This document shows positions 1 through 10,400 of a stretch of 64,000 nt of DNA, one piece after another; the stretch's first letter is position 1; every line of letters begins with the position of its first letter. Below the pieces are notes generated by a model. It was not told where the DNA came from. It made no database searches and saw only the letters and a program-made list of their open reading frames with translations. The stretch covers positions 11,909,586-11,973,585 of the forward strand of contig OZ012687.1 in NCBI GenBank assembly GCA_963942565.1, written 5' to 3'. Made by a program: the position numbers and the translations under genes. This DNA is from Maea johnstoni (taxonomy: Eukaryota > Annelida > Polychaeta > Spionida > Magelonidae).

Positions 1-409
1 GGGCAGTCATTTTAGGTTTCAGGGTCAGGTTTCTCATATCTGTAAATAATTAAGCACTTGTATAAAATTCAATAATAAACTGTCTTTATCTGGAATGATT
101 GTGTTTAAAAAGCCCTCCAATTTTTCTTTTAAATTTTGTTAAAATCTCTATCATGAATTGTCTTATGTGAGATGCCCTCTTGTGGCAAGGGGCTCCTTTC
201 TTACCCTTTAGGTACAAACAAGGTTATTGGCAGTATATACATGATCTTATAGCTTCATGCCGTTAAGTATTGGCTGTGAATACAACTATCAAAGGTTGAA
301 CTGGCCAATAGGGATACTGGACATATACCATAGCTGAGACAGTCTCAACAATATTAGCAGTGAGGTTAGAATTTGGAATTTTGATTATCGTTACTTTTTC
401 TGATATATT

Positions 410-540
410 TAGGCCAATTAGCAACTAGCCAGTTGTAAGGGGAGGAATAAACCAGACCCCCCCCCCCCCCCAAAAAAAAAAACCCAAAAAAAACCTGCCT
501 CTTCTCAAGTCACTGGTAACTTTCTCACATGCCAGCATTG
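410..540 (-). repeat. Decayed tRNA-derived SINE fragment (family S1)
   Basis: The stretch carries the S1 body landmarks seen better at 23970-24194: a CTAGCCAGTTGTAA block, a GGAGGAA block and the words AAGTCACTGG and CTTTCTCACATGCC. It is interrupted by a poly-C/poly-A tract at about 460-490. It lies in the intron just before the last exon of the cyclase-like gene. The tRNA-like head is missing here, so assignment rests on similarity to the other copies in this window. Confidence 0.5.
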
Positions 541-597
541 TGGTTCTTCTTTTGTTGTTTCAGTATTGAATAATCAGTGATACCGTATTTCTTACAG

Positions 598-903
598 GTA
601 TATGGGGTTGGAGTGGACACCCCTTCTGTCGATCATGGGCCAAGCAAGCTATTCAGCACACATACTACGCTCTATACAGAGAATGTCTATGGTCTTGAGA
701 ACATGGCCAACCTAGACGCCGTGCCCGCCAGTGGCGCCACCATCTTTGTGATGCCGATGCATATCAGGGGCGGAAGTGGGGCTCCTGCGCGTATATTCGC
801 CATGGTGAATGATGCACCTTCTGGTTGTATTTCAACTAAGTGCAGCCTGCCATCTCTGATACTGGTGTGCCTGATCACCATTCTTTCATTCCTCCTTAGA
901 TGA
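598..903 (+). CDS. Cyclase / kynurenine formamidase-like protein, last exon (partial gene)
   Basis: A TTTCTTACAG acceptor ends at 597. The exon opens in phase 0 with VYGVGVDTPSVDHG and runs 101 codons to a TGA at 901-903. The pattern VGVDTPSxD, then LENMANLD, then GATIFVMPM and GGSGAPARIFA is what I know from the C-terminal half of the metal-dependent cyclase family (PF04199), which includes kynurenine formamidase and isatin hydrolase. The last 25 or so residues are a Ser/Gly/Cys spacer followed by a hydrophobic segment ending in LLR and the stop, the usual layout of a GPI-anchor signal, so the enzyme is probably on the cell surface. Earlier exons, with the metal ligands, lie left of the window. 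Family call is good; substrate is unknown. Confidence 0.8.
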   Translation, partial: VYGVGVDTPSVDHGPSKLFSTHTTLYTENVYGLENMANLDAVPASGATIFVMPMHIRGGSGAPARIFAMVNDAPSGCISTKCSLPSLILVCLITILSFLLR

Positions 904-1800
904 ATATAACATGGACCCGTAGCCAGCATATCTGGAAGCGTGACCTGGTTTACTGATCACAGCAGGGGATCAACTGATATACCCTGCTGGCATCCAGTCG
1001 ACGTTCTCTTCTTTTGAGTGAAAGGCCTTTAACTGATTAGACTGTAGGCCTGTTAGTAACACTGGGCAACACCTGTATGTGTCGTTTGCACACTGGGCAT
1101 TGTGCGATTGTAGGGTAATTGACCCCATGCAGCAACTACCTCACTGATTCCTTTTCTTCCGGGATAACTTATCTTCCGAGGAAATCTGTTAAAGATAACT
1201 TTCCTCACATTAATATGTAAGAAATACCTTCTTTTCAATAGCATACATTGAATCAGCATACCCATCTTAATGGTGTGCCTAAAACACAACTTATTTGGCT
1301 TAACCCATGAATGCTTAGAGTTCCTCTAGAAATTGTCCTCTGGATCTATAATACTTTTGATGATAACTTTAAATGATTCTACACAATACTTGGAGGAGAA
1401 ATGTTGGTAAAGTTCTGATTTACATATCTGTATCCAATATTTCTGACTTTGCATTTGCCTGCAAGATTTCATCAACAATGTCAGGCTGCTTTTAGCCTCT
1501 GTTTAGTCACTTTTTCATGTCTTTTTTATATGAATAGGTGCACAATGCACAATGGACTATATTGTTATTTTCATAATTGCACAATTGTAGGCAGCTAACA
1601 AAACATGTACTTAAATTAGCTTAAGAAGTTTGATAAATAGTTTCTGTATAAATTTATCATCTAGAGTATATAATAACATCAAGTGTATATTTAATAGTTA
1701 GCACATAAGAAATGAATAAAGCATTCTCTATTAATAATCATTTGTTAACCAAGAGTTTATTATGTATTCACCTTTTATATGTGTCATTTTGTAATAAACC
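904..1800 (+). other. Probable 3' UTR of the cyclase-like gene, with poly(A) signals
   Basis: No coding potential is evident. AATAAA hexamers occur at 1715-1720 and 1793-1798 and are reasonable candidates for 3' end formation. The true cleavage site cannot be read from sequence. A TTAACCCATGAATGC motif near 1300 resembles the ends of the repeat at 13901-14452. Confidence 0.4.
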
Positions 1801-2082
1801 TTTGAAACAATCCGCAGTTTTTGCTGTCAAACCATTTACCAGTTTTCTATTTAACCCATCCATTACTAGTATTAAATACTGTCAGGCTCTGTCGTGTAAT
1901 ACATCTTAATGATGCCCAGCAACATTTCAAACACAAATTAGGATATATTATACTATTTATCCTTCCTTGATAGTCTTATCAAATAAAGATCTTGAATGAA
2001 CTCTTTCAATAGAAACATAAGAAAGAATGGTCTTGCCAATAGAAATGCACCCCATGTTGTGACTTTTTTAACCCATTCATCC

Positions 2083-2290
2083 TTAACCCTTTCCATGCTA
2101 AGGCTACTTTCGTCTAAAATGCAAGGATGTAAAGGTTTTTTGGAAATCATCTAAACCCTGTCTTTTCAGTATTCATTGGAATGTACTCTCAGATGAGTAA
2201 CCTGTGTGCCAGGGTTTCAGTCATTTTTCAGGGTTTTCTTGCATCATTTTGTATTGGCCAATTAAACCACCAACAGCATATGGATTTTAA
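2083..2290 (+). repeat. Dispersed repeat family R (TTAACCCTT...TGCTGAGGCTAC)
   Basis: A roughly 200-bp unit begins with AACCCTTTCCATGCTAAGGC, followed by a TTTCGTC block and, further on, TACTCTCAGATGAGT, a GTGCCAGGGTTTCAGT block and GCATCATTTTGTATT. The same blocks recur in reverse at 27318-27512 and 32985-33300, and the first 45 bp alone recur at 2943-2990. No coding sequence is seen, so this is a non-autonomous dispersed element of unknown class. Confidence 0.55.
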
Positions 2291-2484
2291 GTTCTAGATA
2301 TTGTCTGGATATATGACATTTTTGACAGTAACTTGTGAACTAAAAATGACTTTACAACATATTTGAAGGAGGGTTGTTTGTAGTGATCCGATGATCATTT
2401 CGTCTTGAAATATTTTCTTAACTATGCATTCACCTGGAAAAATTCTCCAAAAGTTGTCAGGCAACTGGAAACAATAAGGGGCAG

Positions 2485-2580
2485 GGCTCGACACTAACAG
2501 TAAAAATTCCCAAAAATAGCTTTGGGCCAGTAAACATGGAGTTCAACTGTTCCTACAAGGCCAGTAAACAGCAAGCCGCA
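2485..2580 (+). repeat. Dispersed repeat family C (GACACTAACAGTAA), partial
   Basis: Shares the words ACTAACAGTAAA, ATTCCCAAAAAT and GGCCAGTAAACA with a fuller copy at 35433-35693. It abuts and truncates the THAP reading frame on the other strand. Confidence 0.5.
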
Positions 2581-2684
2581 ACAAGCCACAACTTCTGTCT
2601 CTCTTTATCACAAGGGATCTTGTGGAAGTTGACGTCACTGCCATATCTATTAGTACAGCCAAAGGCAACACATGAATTCACCAT
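2553..2684 (-). pseudogene. THAP zinc-finger domain fragment
   Basis: Read on the minus strand from the ATG at 2684 the frame gives MVNSCVAFGCTNR, then VNFHKIP and KLWLVA. That is the start of a THAP (C2CH) DNA-binding domain: the first two zinc cysteines in C-x4-C spacing, the FHxxP core and the tryptophan are present. After LVA the frame runs into the family C repeat and stops at 2553-2555, so the second half with the distal Cys and His is missing. It is either exon 1 of a THAP gene whose later exons are elsewhere, or a remnant of a P-element-like transposase gene. No partner exon was recognised nearby. Confidence 0.6.
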
Positions 2685-2942
2685 CGTGATTTTACTATCA
2701 TCAGCTTCTGCAGGTCCATTCACCTCGGCCAAAAGCTGGAAACTGAGAGAAGAAACCCAGGGTTTATACGCTGTATGCATAGTGGCTCATCCTGTTATGC
2801 CCACAAGGATGAGTACATCCTGGTACCTTCACTGGGATGCAGGATGTTTGAGATTAATGGCTGCCACCAGGGAGGAAATGGGCTACTGAAATACACACTA
2901 TTTCTGCCCAGAGGGGACTAATTGGATTGGGTCTTTATGATT

Positions 2943-2992
2943 AACCCTTCCAGTGCTGAGGCTACTTTCGTCCAATGCACAAGGATGCAGGG
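2943..2992 (+). repeat. Dispersed repeat family R, end fragment
   Basis: A 45-bp stretch, AACCCTTCCAGTGCTGAGGC continuing with a CTTTCGTCC block, matches the beginning of the family R repeats. Confidence 0.45.
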
Positions 2993-3189
2993 ACTGGGAA
3001 GCTAGTCTATGGTCTGCCTTGTTGCCCAGTTGGCATGGATGCTTATGTAATAAAACTTCCTTGCTTGGGCCGCACTACTGCACTTGCCCACTTGACACAA
3101 TTACTAGGAGGTGACCTAATTGGGACATAAATAGACTGTCTCCCAGCTTTTCTCTTGTGTGCATTCAGCTGTGTTGATCTTTGAACCAC

Positions 3190-3660
3190 AGTGAGAGTTC
3201 TGCTACGCTGGAGCGTGTTTCCGCGACGCTATTTGTCGTTAGTCACGTGCTCTGGTTCCTCCCAAAGTCGTTTTCGCGAGCTGGTTCTCGCCTTGACCTT
3301 GCCGAGTCACGTTGTCTGGTTCAAAATCGGGAACCGACAATCGATAGTGGTTCACGCCTGGTTCACGCTATGAACGATGGGAGATGGACATTTTCTTTTT
3401 ATTCAGTCATCAATAAGCCTTAACATATATAAACAATTACAGTAATGATAATAAAGTGTACTTGGGTAACTATAGAAAACACATGTAAAACTTGTATTAC
3501 AATGGGGACACATGGCGTCCAATCACAGGCGAGAACCAGGCAAGTGATGTGTGGTTCGAACCACAATCGTTTTGGCGAGCTGTTTGTAGGTCGTGACCTA
3601 GTTTGTGAATTCGATAACCACAAACTCTCTGGCCGAAACACGCTCCTGGCTAGCAGATAT
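3190..3660. repeat. Possible MITE with imperfect ends
   Basis: TCTGCTACGCTGGAGCGTG near 3197 and CACGCTCCTGGCTAGCAGA near 3640 are approximate inverted copies. The stretch between them is richer in CpG than its surroundings. No clear target duplication was found, so the boundaries are tentative. Confidence 0.25.
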
Positions 3661-3684
3661 GAGGTAAATAAACTGCTTTCCAGT

Positions 3685-4236
3685 CAGTGTCTTAGCCAGG
3701 ATTTAGAAACTAGGTGCCTAAAATTGTCAGTTGTAAACTTTTTGGACGTCCAAATTTTTAAGGGGGATCACAATATACTCATATTTCAACCATAAACATG
3801 TATAAATTCATCAAAATAAGGCAGGATATCATTAAACAATGACATGGGAATTATAAGGAGATGAAAAAATTTAGTTATAAGCTTGAGATCAGAGAAATAC
3901 ATCCCCTTGATCCGCAACCCCATAGGTACTGCATGCTAGCCTCTACGGCATCTGCGCCTCGGGTTACGCGCTGTAGCCTGGGGTTGTATTGGTCACGTGA
4001 TCTGTGCAGTAAGCATGCACTGGCTGGCTGGGGGATGTCATCCTATCTAGGTCAGATAGTGAGAGGCAGCGAAATTTGATGATTCATGACCAGTGCTCAC
4101 TCCCTGTCTACTTCTCTCAGCTTGAGATTGAGATTTTTAGAAATTCCACACTAAAAAATTTGGGTGTCCTGAGGGGTTCTTTTTGAGGGTTTGGGTGTCC
4201 AAAAAGGCACCCAGACGCCCTGCTGGCTAAGACCAT
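3685..4236 (+). repeat. Repeat family D, copy 1, carrying an insertion
   Basis: The element has short terminal inverted repeats around GTCTTAGCCAG (start near 3690, inverted near 4222-4232). It matches copy 2 at 24209-24700 along its length: GGATTTAGAAACT, GGTGCCTAAAATTG, GGGGGATCACAAT, AATTATAAGGAGATG, TTTTTAGAAATTCC and GGTTTGGGTGTCC appear in the same order. A 229-bp segment at 3890-4118 is absent from copy 2. No coding sequence is evident. Confidence 0.6.
3890..4118. mobile_element. MITE inserted in repeat D copy 1, 10-bp target duplication
   Basis: The segment is flanked by AGCTTGAGAT at 3880-3889 and again at 4119-4128. Copy 2 of the host repeat has this sequence once, giving the empty site. 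The ends CAGAGAAATA and, inverted, GAGAGAAGTA are similar. A 9-10-bp target duplication is typical of Mutator-like elements, so a MULE-type MITE is my inference. Confidence 0.55.
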
Positions 4237-4239
4237 GTT

Positions 4240-5030
4240 GCCAGTTCTCCTCTTGTCAAATGTGCCAGCAGATTGTCAAGGTGTGGCGGGGGAGTGCTGC
4301 ATCAGAGATTATTCATAACTTATCATTATGTTGTGTCTACACTGATTTACATTATGGAAGTTTGGTTGTACAATGTTGTTCAGCTCAGTCCAAAAACCCA
4401 AATGTGTCCATATAAAGAAGTGCCAGAGAAAAATTTAAAAAAAGAAAAAATAACATGGAAGTTCAACTTTACTGGCTTTTGTAATTAATTCACATAAATC
4501 TATTTGGTCTTTTATTTGTTACGGTGATATATACAGTTGATATTTATTTTAGTTAGGCCATCATATACCCCCCTTATATCTCTTAAACATCCAGTATAAT
4601 ATTCCTTTCCTTTCAAAAGCTAAACTAATACATAAAACAGATTTAAGACAAAGTTTATAAGAGAATACAACAACAACTCTTTTTTGTTCATTATTTAGTC
4701 GGGCTATAATATTTTTAGTTGGGCTATGAGGATTTGGGTACTTAGCGCTCTTCAGCAGTTTCCAGCCAAAACCGTACCCCTATAAATATATTGTGTTCCC
4801 CAGTGAACATTAGGACACAGGATAGCCTAGCTTTATAAGTCAGTTTCAAAACCCTATTGATGGCCCAGCATTGGTCTAAACATAAATTTCATAGAAATAA
4901 AAAGTATGGAATAAATGCAGAGGTTTCATTTGTCTTAATAGGTGGGATACCATTACCTAAATCATCTATTTGAGCCATTAATAATTGTCTGAAAAAAATA
5001 AAAATCACAAAGACAACTGTGTTACAGAAA
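4240..5030. other. Intergenic, AT-rich, no gene seen
   Basis: No exon-like reading frame or splice-site arrangement was recognised. The GGGCTAT words near 4700-4740 recur at 7800-8130, suggesting fragments of one more dispersed repeat. Confidence 0.3.
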
Positions 5031-5034
5031 ATGA

Positions 5035-5172
5035 AATTTTTATTCATTTGCAAATCAGAAACATATAACTTTGTTTAGATACTATAGATTTATTTCAAAC
5101 TTGTACAAATACTATATCATGCATATCAGACTATGAAAATTTTCATTGATGAAAAATATAATAAATACTCTG
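5035..5172 (-). other. 3' UTR and poly(A) signals of the EEP gene
   Basis: On the minus strand, AATAAA hexamers lie at 5094-5089 and 5044-5039, about 80 and 130 bp after the stop codon. Either could direct 3' end formation. Confidence 0.45.
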
Positions 5173-7317
5173 TCAACCTTTCAACTGTAACTTTGCAATG
5201 AGCATTAAATGATCAGATGGATATAACTCCTCTGGTATCACAGCATACACAGTATTTAAACTGCCCTCGAATATGTACTGTGAGAGTACACACAGTAACA
5301 GGATACAAAACATACTGAAAACGACATGGAAAAATGGCGGCATGTGGCAACAGGGGAGATACCTACATATCGAGTTGTAGCGTGACCTCCGAATTGTTGT
5401 CGACATTGACGAATATAATTTTGGGTTGCACAGGCAACAGTTGAGTCCTAGACTATGCGCTAGCGCCATCTGTCTCTGCTCGTTCAGCGTGAGGAGAACG
5501 CGCAGTAAGGCGTACAGGAACTGCAGCACGAGGGCCGTCAGTAAGGCCGAAAAGATGAGGAAGAATCCGTAAAGTTTGGCACTGCACTCGGGACATTCCG
5601 ACGTCTCACACATATTCTGATCGCCGCCACTCACGCACACGCCACACCTACAAGACGCGTGCGGTCCGCAATTATGACGGCAACTGAATCCTCGTAATCC
5701 AAAATAGGCATCCTGACCGGCACCCAGCACGCTCTCCAGTCTGGCCCAGCGTATGTTTGGCTGGTAATAATCTCTATAGGTGCTCCCGTTGCCAAGCACC
5801 CTCGCTTCCATGACCTTATATGGCATGGACACGTGGATTCGGTCAGGACGGCTCACGAGGCCCGGTTCTGGCTGAAAGTGAAAAACCAGAGAACTTATTA
5901 AGTAGGAAACAAAAGTATAATTTTCCAGCCCTTTTTTCCCACAGCAATCAGAACTAAATTGACTGATAAGTTAAGTCATTATAGCGTTTGATTGATAAAA
6001 TGAACAAAATGAATCTTGATTAATCAAATGAACAAAATAAATCTGACTATCTTAATCAATGACTATACTTTCTTAATTATCCTCCACCCATGAAGTCCAT
6101 CAATTAAAATTAAAAGAAAAATCAAAGTCAATTCAATTCATCAAATTAAATTTGTCAAATCAAAAAGCTATCACTTTGGCACCAATAAATAGTAACCTTA
6201 TCTACTTCGGATCTTACTTAGTTCTGCCTCCTATTAGGGCCAATATAGAATTGACTTTCAGTAGGGCATATGAATACTGACCATAATCATCTCATTTGAT
6301 CACTTAATATTACTCATTATGAATTGTGCCAAAAATATTTGAACACTCCAAAACCCTAGAGTGATAACATTTTAATCAAATGGTTGTTCAAGTTGCATAG
6401 CAATGAATATTTTGAATGGTTCCTGACACTAAATACTGAAACCTACCATGTGTTTATTGACTCATCGTTCCAAAGTTTCAACAATCAGGTTATTGGACTG
6501 AATACTGTAGAATAGGAAATTAATCTGAGGTGCAAATATACCAAATTTGACCAAAAATGACTTTTCCGTATCTAATTTTACCAAACAGTCATTATAACAC
6601 ATTAACACAGATAGGGGCCATTCTTTCATCCAAATCTAATTATATTGAGATTTTCGAAATTGGTAAATTCAGATTAATTACATGCTTGGAATCATTTCCT
6701 ATTCTACAGTATTCAAAGTGATTTCTTACACCTAACAATGGTACCTACCATGTTACTGAATGTCAGTCCTTTCTCTGTGGGGTGGACGGTGGTCCATGCA
6801 TCCTGAAGCAGCTGGCTGTCCAATATGTCGATCTTGCCAAGATTGGGAAAACACTTGTTGTCCGGCTGTACATGACTGGTAAAGATCTGAGATGGAAACT
6901 CGAAATCTCGATAGGTATTGAAATCCCCAAGAACTATGCAATTTTTCAAACGGTGATCTGAAAAAAGAAATGTGCCATGGAAATATACTTCTCAAACAGA
7001 AAATAAGCTAACCAACCAATACCTTCAGCAGACCACAGGTGTCTGACTATTTAGGTGGGTTTCCTATATAGAGGCTGGCAATGGTTTAAGGAATTTACCC
7101 ATGAAAATTAACAAGTACTTTTTTCAATATGTGATAACCAATTATAATTATCATTTTGTTTTTATAAATATCATTAGTATTAGTAGTATTAATAGTAGAA
7201 TTACTATTAGTAGTAGGAGTAGAAGTATTAATAGTAGTAGTAGTAATAGTAATAGCAGTAGTAGTAGTAGTTGAATCACTTTCATTATTTTGTATAATCA
7301 TTATCATTATATTATTG

Positions 7318-7405
<88 letters not shown>

Positions 7406-10400
7406 CATGATGATGTTGATGATGATAAGTATTATTATTAGTATTAGTATTATATCCGTCATCATTATTATTATCATCATCATCATCATCATCATTATTA
7501 TCATTATTTCATCATCATCCTCACCCTCGTGTATTATGGGATTGGGATTGGGGCTGATCTGTATGTACCTATGATATACTCCAGCACCTCCGCCACGTTT
7601 CCGCACTGCTGTTGCCGGTCGTACGAGAGATGGAGCACGGCCAGGTTGACAACCTTATTCCCAACCGCGAGGCTGGCGTGGAGAACAATACGCTGATTCT
7701 TGTCGGGCCCATTGTGATATGCTAACTTCTGAGGCGTAATTTTGATGATGGGATAACGACTCAATATCCCAATGCCTGGAATGGAAAAAAGGTAATTAGT
7801 CATTTGCAGGGGTCCAGCTAGCCACTTGCCCCATAGTCAATGGCTATAGAAAATTGTGTTGGGCTATAAAAATATTTGCAGTTGTAGCCTGGCTGGCTAT
7901 GAGAAAAGTGAGATTTTAAGATCAAGCTCATATCAATAATAAAATCAGTTGAAAAACACCATTTGACACATCAGTTGTCCTTTGGTACAATTCCAAGATT
8001 ACGCCTTGAATAATTGTTTCTAGGGAAGAACTTGGCGGGACTGCAGCATTTAGAAAATCTAGGGCTATGAGATCTTGGGCGGGGCTATGATGCTTTAAAA
8101 ATCTGAAGTCTGGTGGTCTCTCAGAGTATTTAACAGTTGCAGTTGGTATAAATATTTGAGTAGTCTATTCGCTAAATCTGGACCTTGGCAAAATGTTGTA
8201 ACTGCTGGTTCAGAAAGGCAGTTTTTTTATCCAAGTTAAGACCCTGTTAACATATATGTGAAATTGTATTCCTTGTGACATTTTATTTGCGGGTGTTTCC
8301 CTACTCTCCTCCGCATTGAGCATTTAAGTCATGTATAAGCTATAACCTATTCAAGACTTTAAAACCTATTCAATTCCTTTGAAAATTGTCATCTTAAACT
8401 TTAACACTGAGAATGATTTCAAAAAAATAATTGAAGGGGAGTTTATGGTAGCGTTAGAATTAATATCTTCCTAACAATCTTTCCATCTGAAAAATGTTCA
8501 GGCTCTTTTTGTTGATTATGTTGAAACCATAACTCCTTTAAAATCTTGTCATTGTTGTTTTTGTTAAAAACAAACATGTTTCTTGTGTAGCTTGCGTTGA
8601 CCATGTGAAGGTTCTCAAAATTTTGAATTATTTAATATAGTAGTACTTTTAATTTTAAAGTAGCTTCTTTTGGTCATTTTATTACGTGGATATTTTTATT
8701 TTGATCTCTATTTTGATACATAAAAGGCATATACCAATATGTTTTTCCTTACCACAAGTTCATCACTAGACAGCCCTGGACTTACCCTCAACCTCCCATT
8801 CCCTGATGTATGATCCTTTGACTAGCGTCACGTTTCCAGAAGGTTGAAAGTGGCTCCATCTATATCTAGCCACAAGCTGCCGTAATTCCTCTACCTGGTT
8901 CCTGGCACCTCTAGCATCCGCACGCACCTCCTGGAAACCAATAACATCTGCACCACTGGTCCGAATCTGAAAACAATAATACAGACACTCAAATAACCAA
9001 TAATGTCTGTATCACTGGTCCGAATCTGAAAACAATAATACAGACACTCAAATAACCAATAATGTCTGTATCACTGGTCCGAATCTGAAAACAATAATAC
9101 AGACACTCAAATAACCAATAATGTCTGTATCACTGGTCTGAATCTGAAAACAACAATACAGACACTAAAATAACCAATGATGTCTGCATCACTGGTCCAG
9201 ATCTGAAAACAATAATGGAGACAAGTTCAGACAACTCAAATGACCATTTATATATCTGCACGGCTGTCGGTTGTTCCAGATCTCAAAACAATAATGCAGA
9301 CACTCAAACAACCAACGATATCTGCATCACTGGTCCAGATCTGAAAACAACAATGCAAATTCTAATGACCATTAATATCTGCAACACTGGAGTGGTCCAG
9401 ATCTCAAAACAGTAATGCCGACACTCTAATGACCATTAATATCTGCAACACTGGTATAGGTCTCAAAGCAGTAATGCAGACACTCTAATGACCATTAGGC
9501 TAAGAAAAAAATGTTGTTTGTTTCCTGCAACGGTCTGAAAAAAATAAGGTAGGTAGGTTGGTAAAAAAAATTGTTTGCATTATTATTTTGGTCAAAAATG
9601 TGTGTTTTATGCATGTTTTACATTGATTGGGAGGGCTGATAAAACATTAGTGTAGGGATTGTTTTGAATAAAAACTTGTTAGGGTAGGGTTACAGGAAAC
9701 AAACAACTTTTTTAGGTCTTGATAGCTGCAGCACTGGTTCAGATCTCAAAACAGTAATGCAGACACTCAAATAACCAATATTATCTGCAACATAGCTCCA
9801 GATCTCAAAACAATATTTGCATGCACTTAAAAACAAATTAATGAAATAATTTTGCACTTCTTATCTGATCTGAAAAAGATGAATGCAGACACTCAAATAA
9901 CCAATGATATCTGCATTTACTTTTACCAAAGCAAAACCTAAATCTGGCTGCAGATTGGGCTACCAACATTAAAATTCTACTTCTTGGGGCCAAGAAAGAA
10001 ATTAGTAGCAAAAGCCCTTTTAAATATAGCATAGAATATTGTCAGTTTGTGTGCCCCATCTCTCTTGTACATGGTAGAATCTTAAGTATCCTGCTGGTTG
10101 CTCACATAAACCATATGCTGCCTTCCCTCAGCAGGGCCCTTCTGCCTGACCAAGGATGAAACACAGCTGGCCCTGTCAAGCATACCAGTCTATATAGACT
10201 TTCCATAACCTTTACTCATCCAGGCTCAAAATTACCACAGAAAAGTTAAACCTCAGGTTTTCATTATGTTGCAATCCATATTGTACAATGAAATACAACC
10301 ATGTTTCATGTTATGTTTTAATGAGAAAGTTAGATAAAAATTATTGTTCCTTTGGCCGGTTGATACATGATATTTGTCACCACTTGAAAGCATGAAATTA

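Noticed and set aside
3181-3423. 80-codon plus-strand frame in the CpG-richer block
   Set aside because: No family signature, and it falls within a possible MITE.
9000-9500. CRISPR-like direct repeats
   Set aside because: Period and content match tandem duplication of an exon boundary in an animal gene, with no separate spacers or cas genes.
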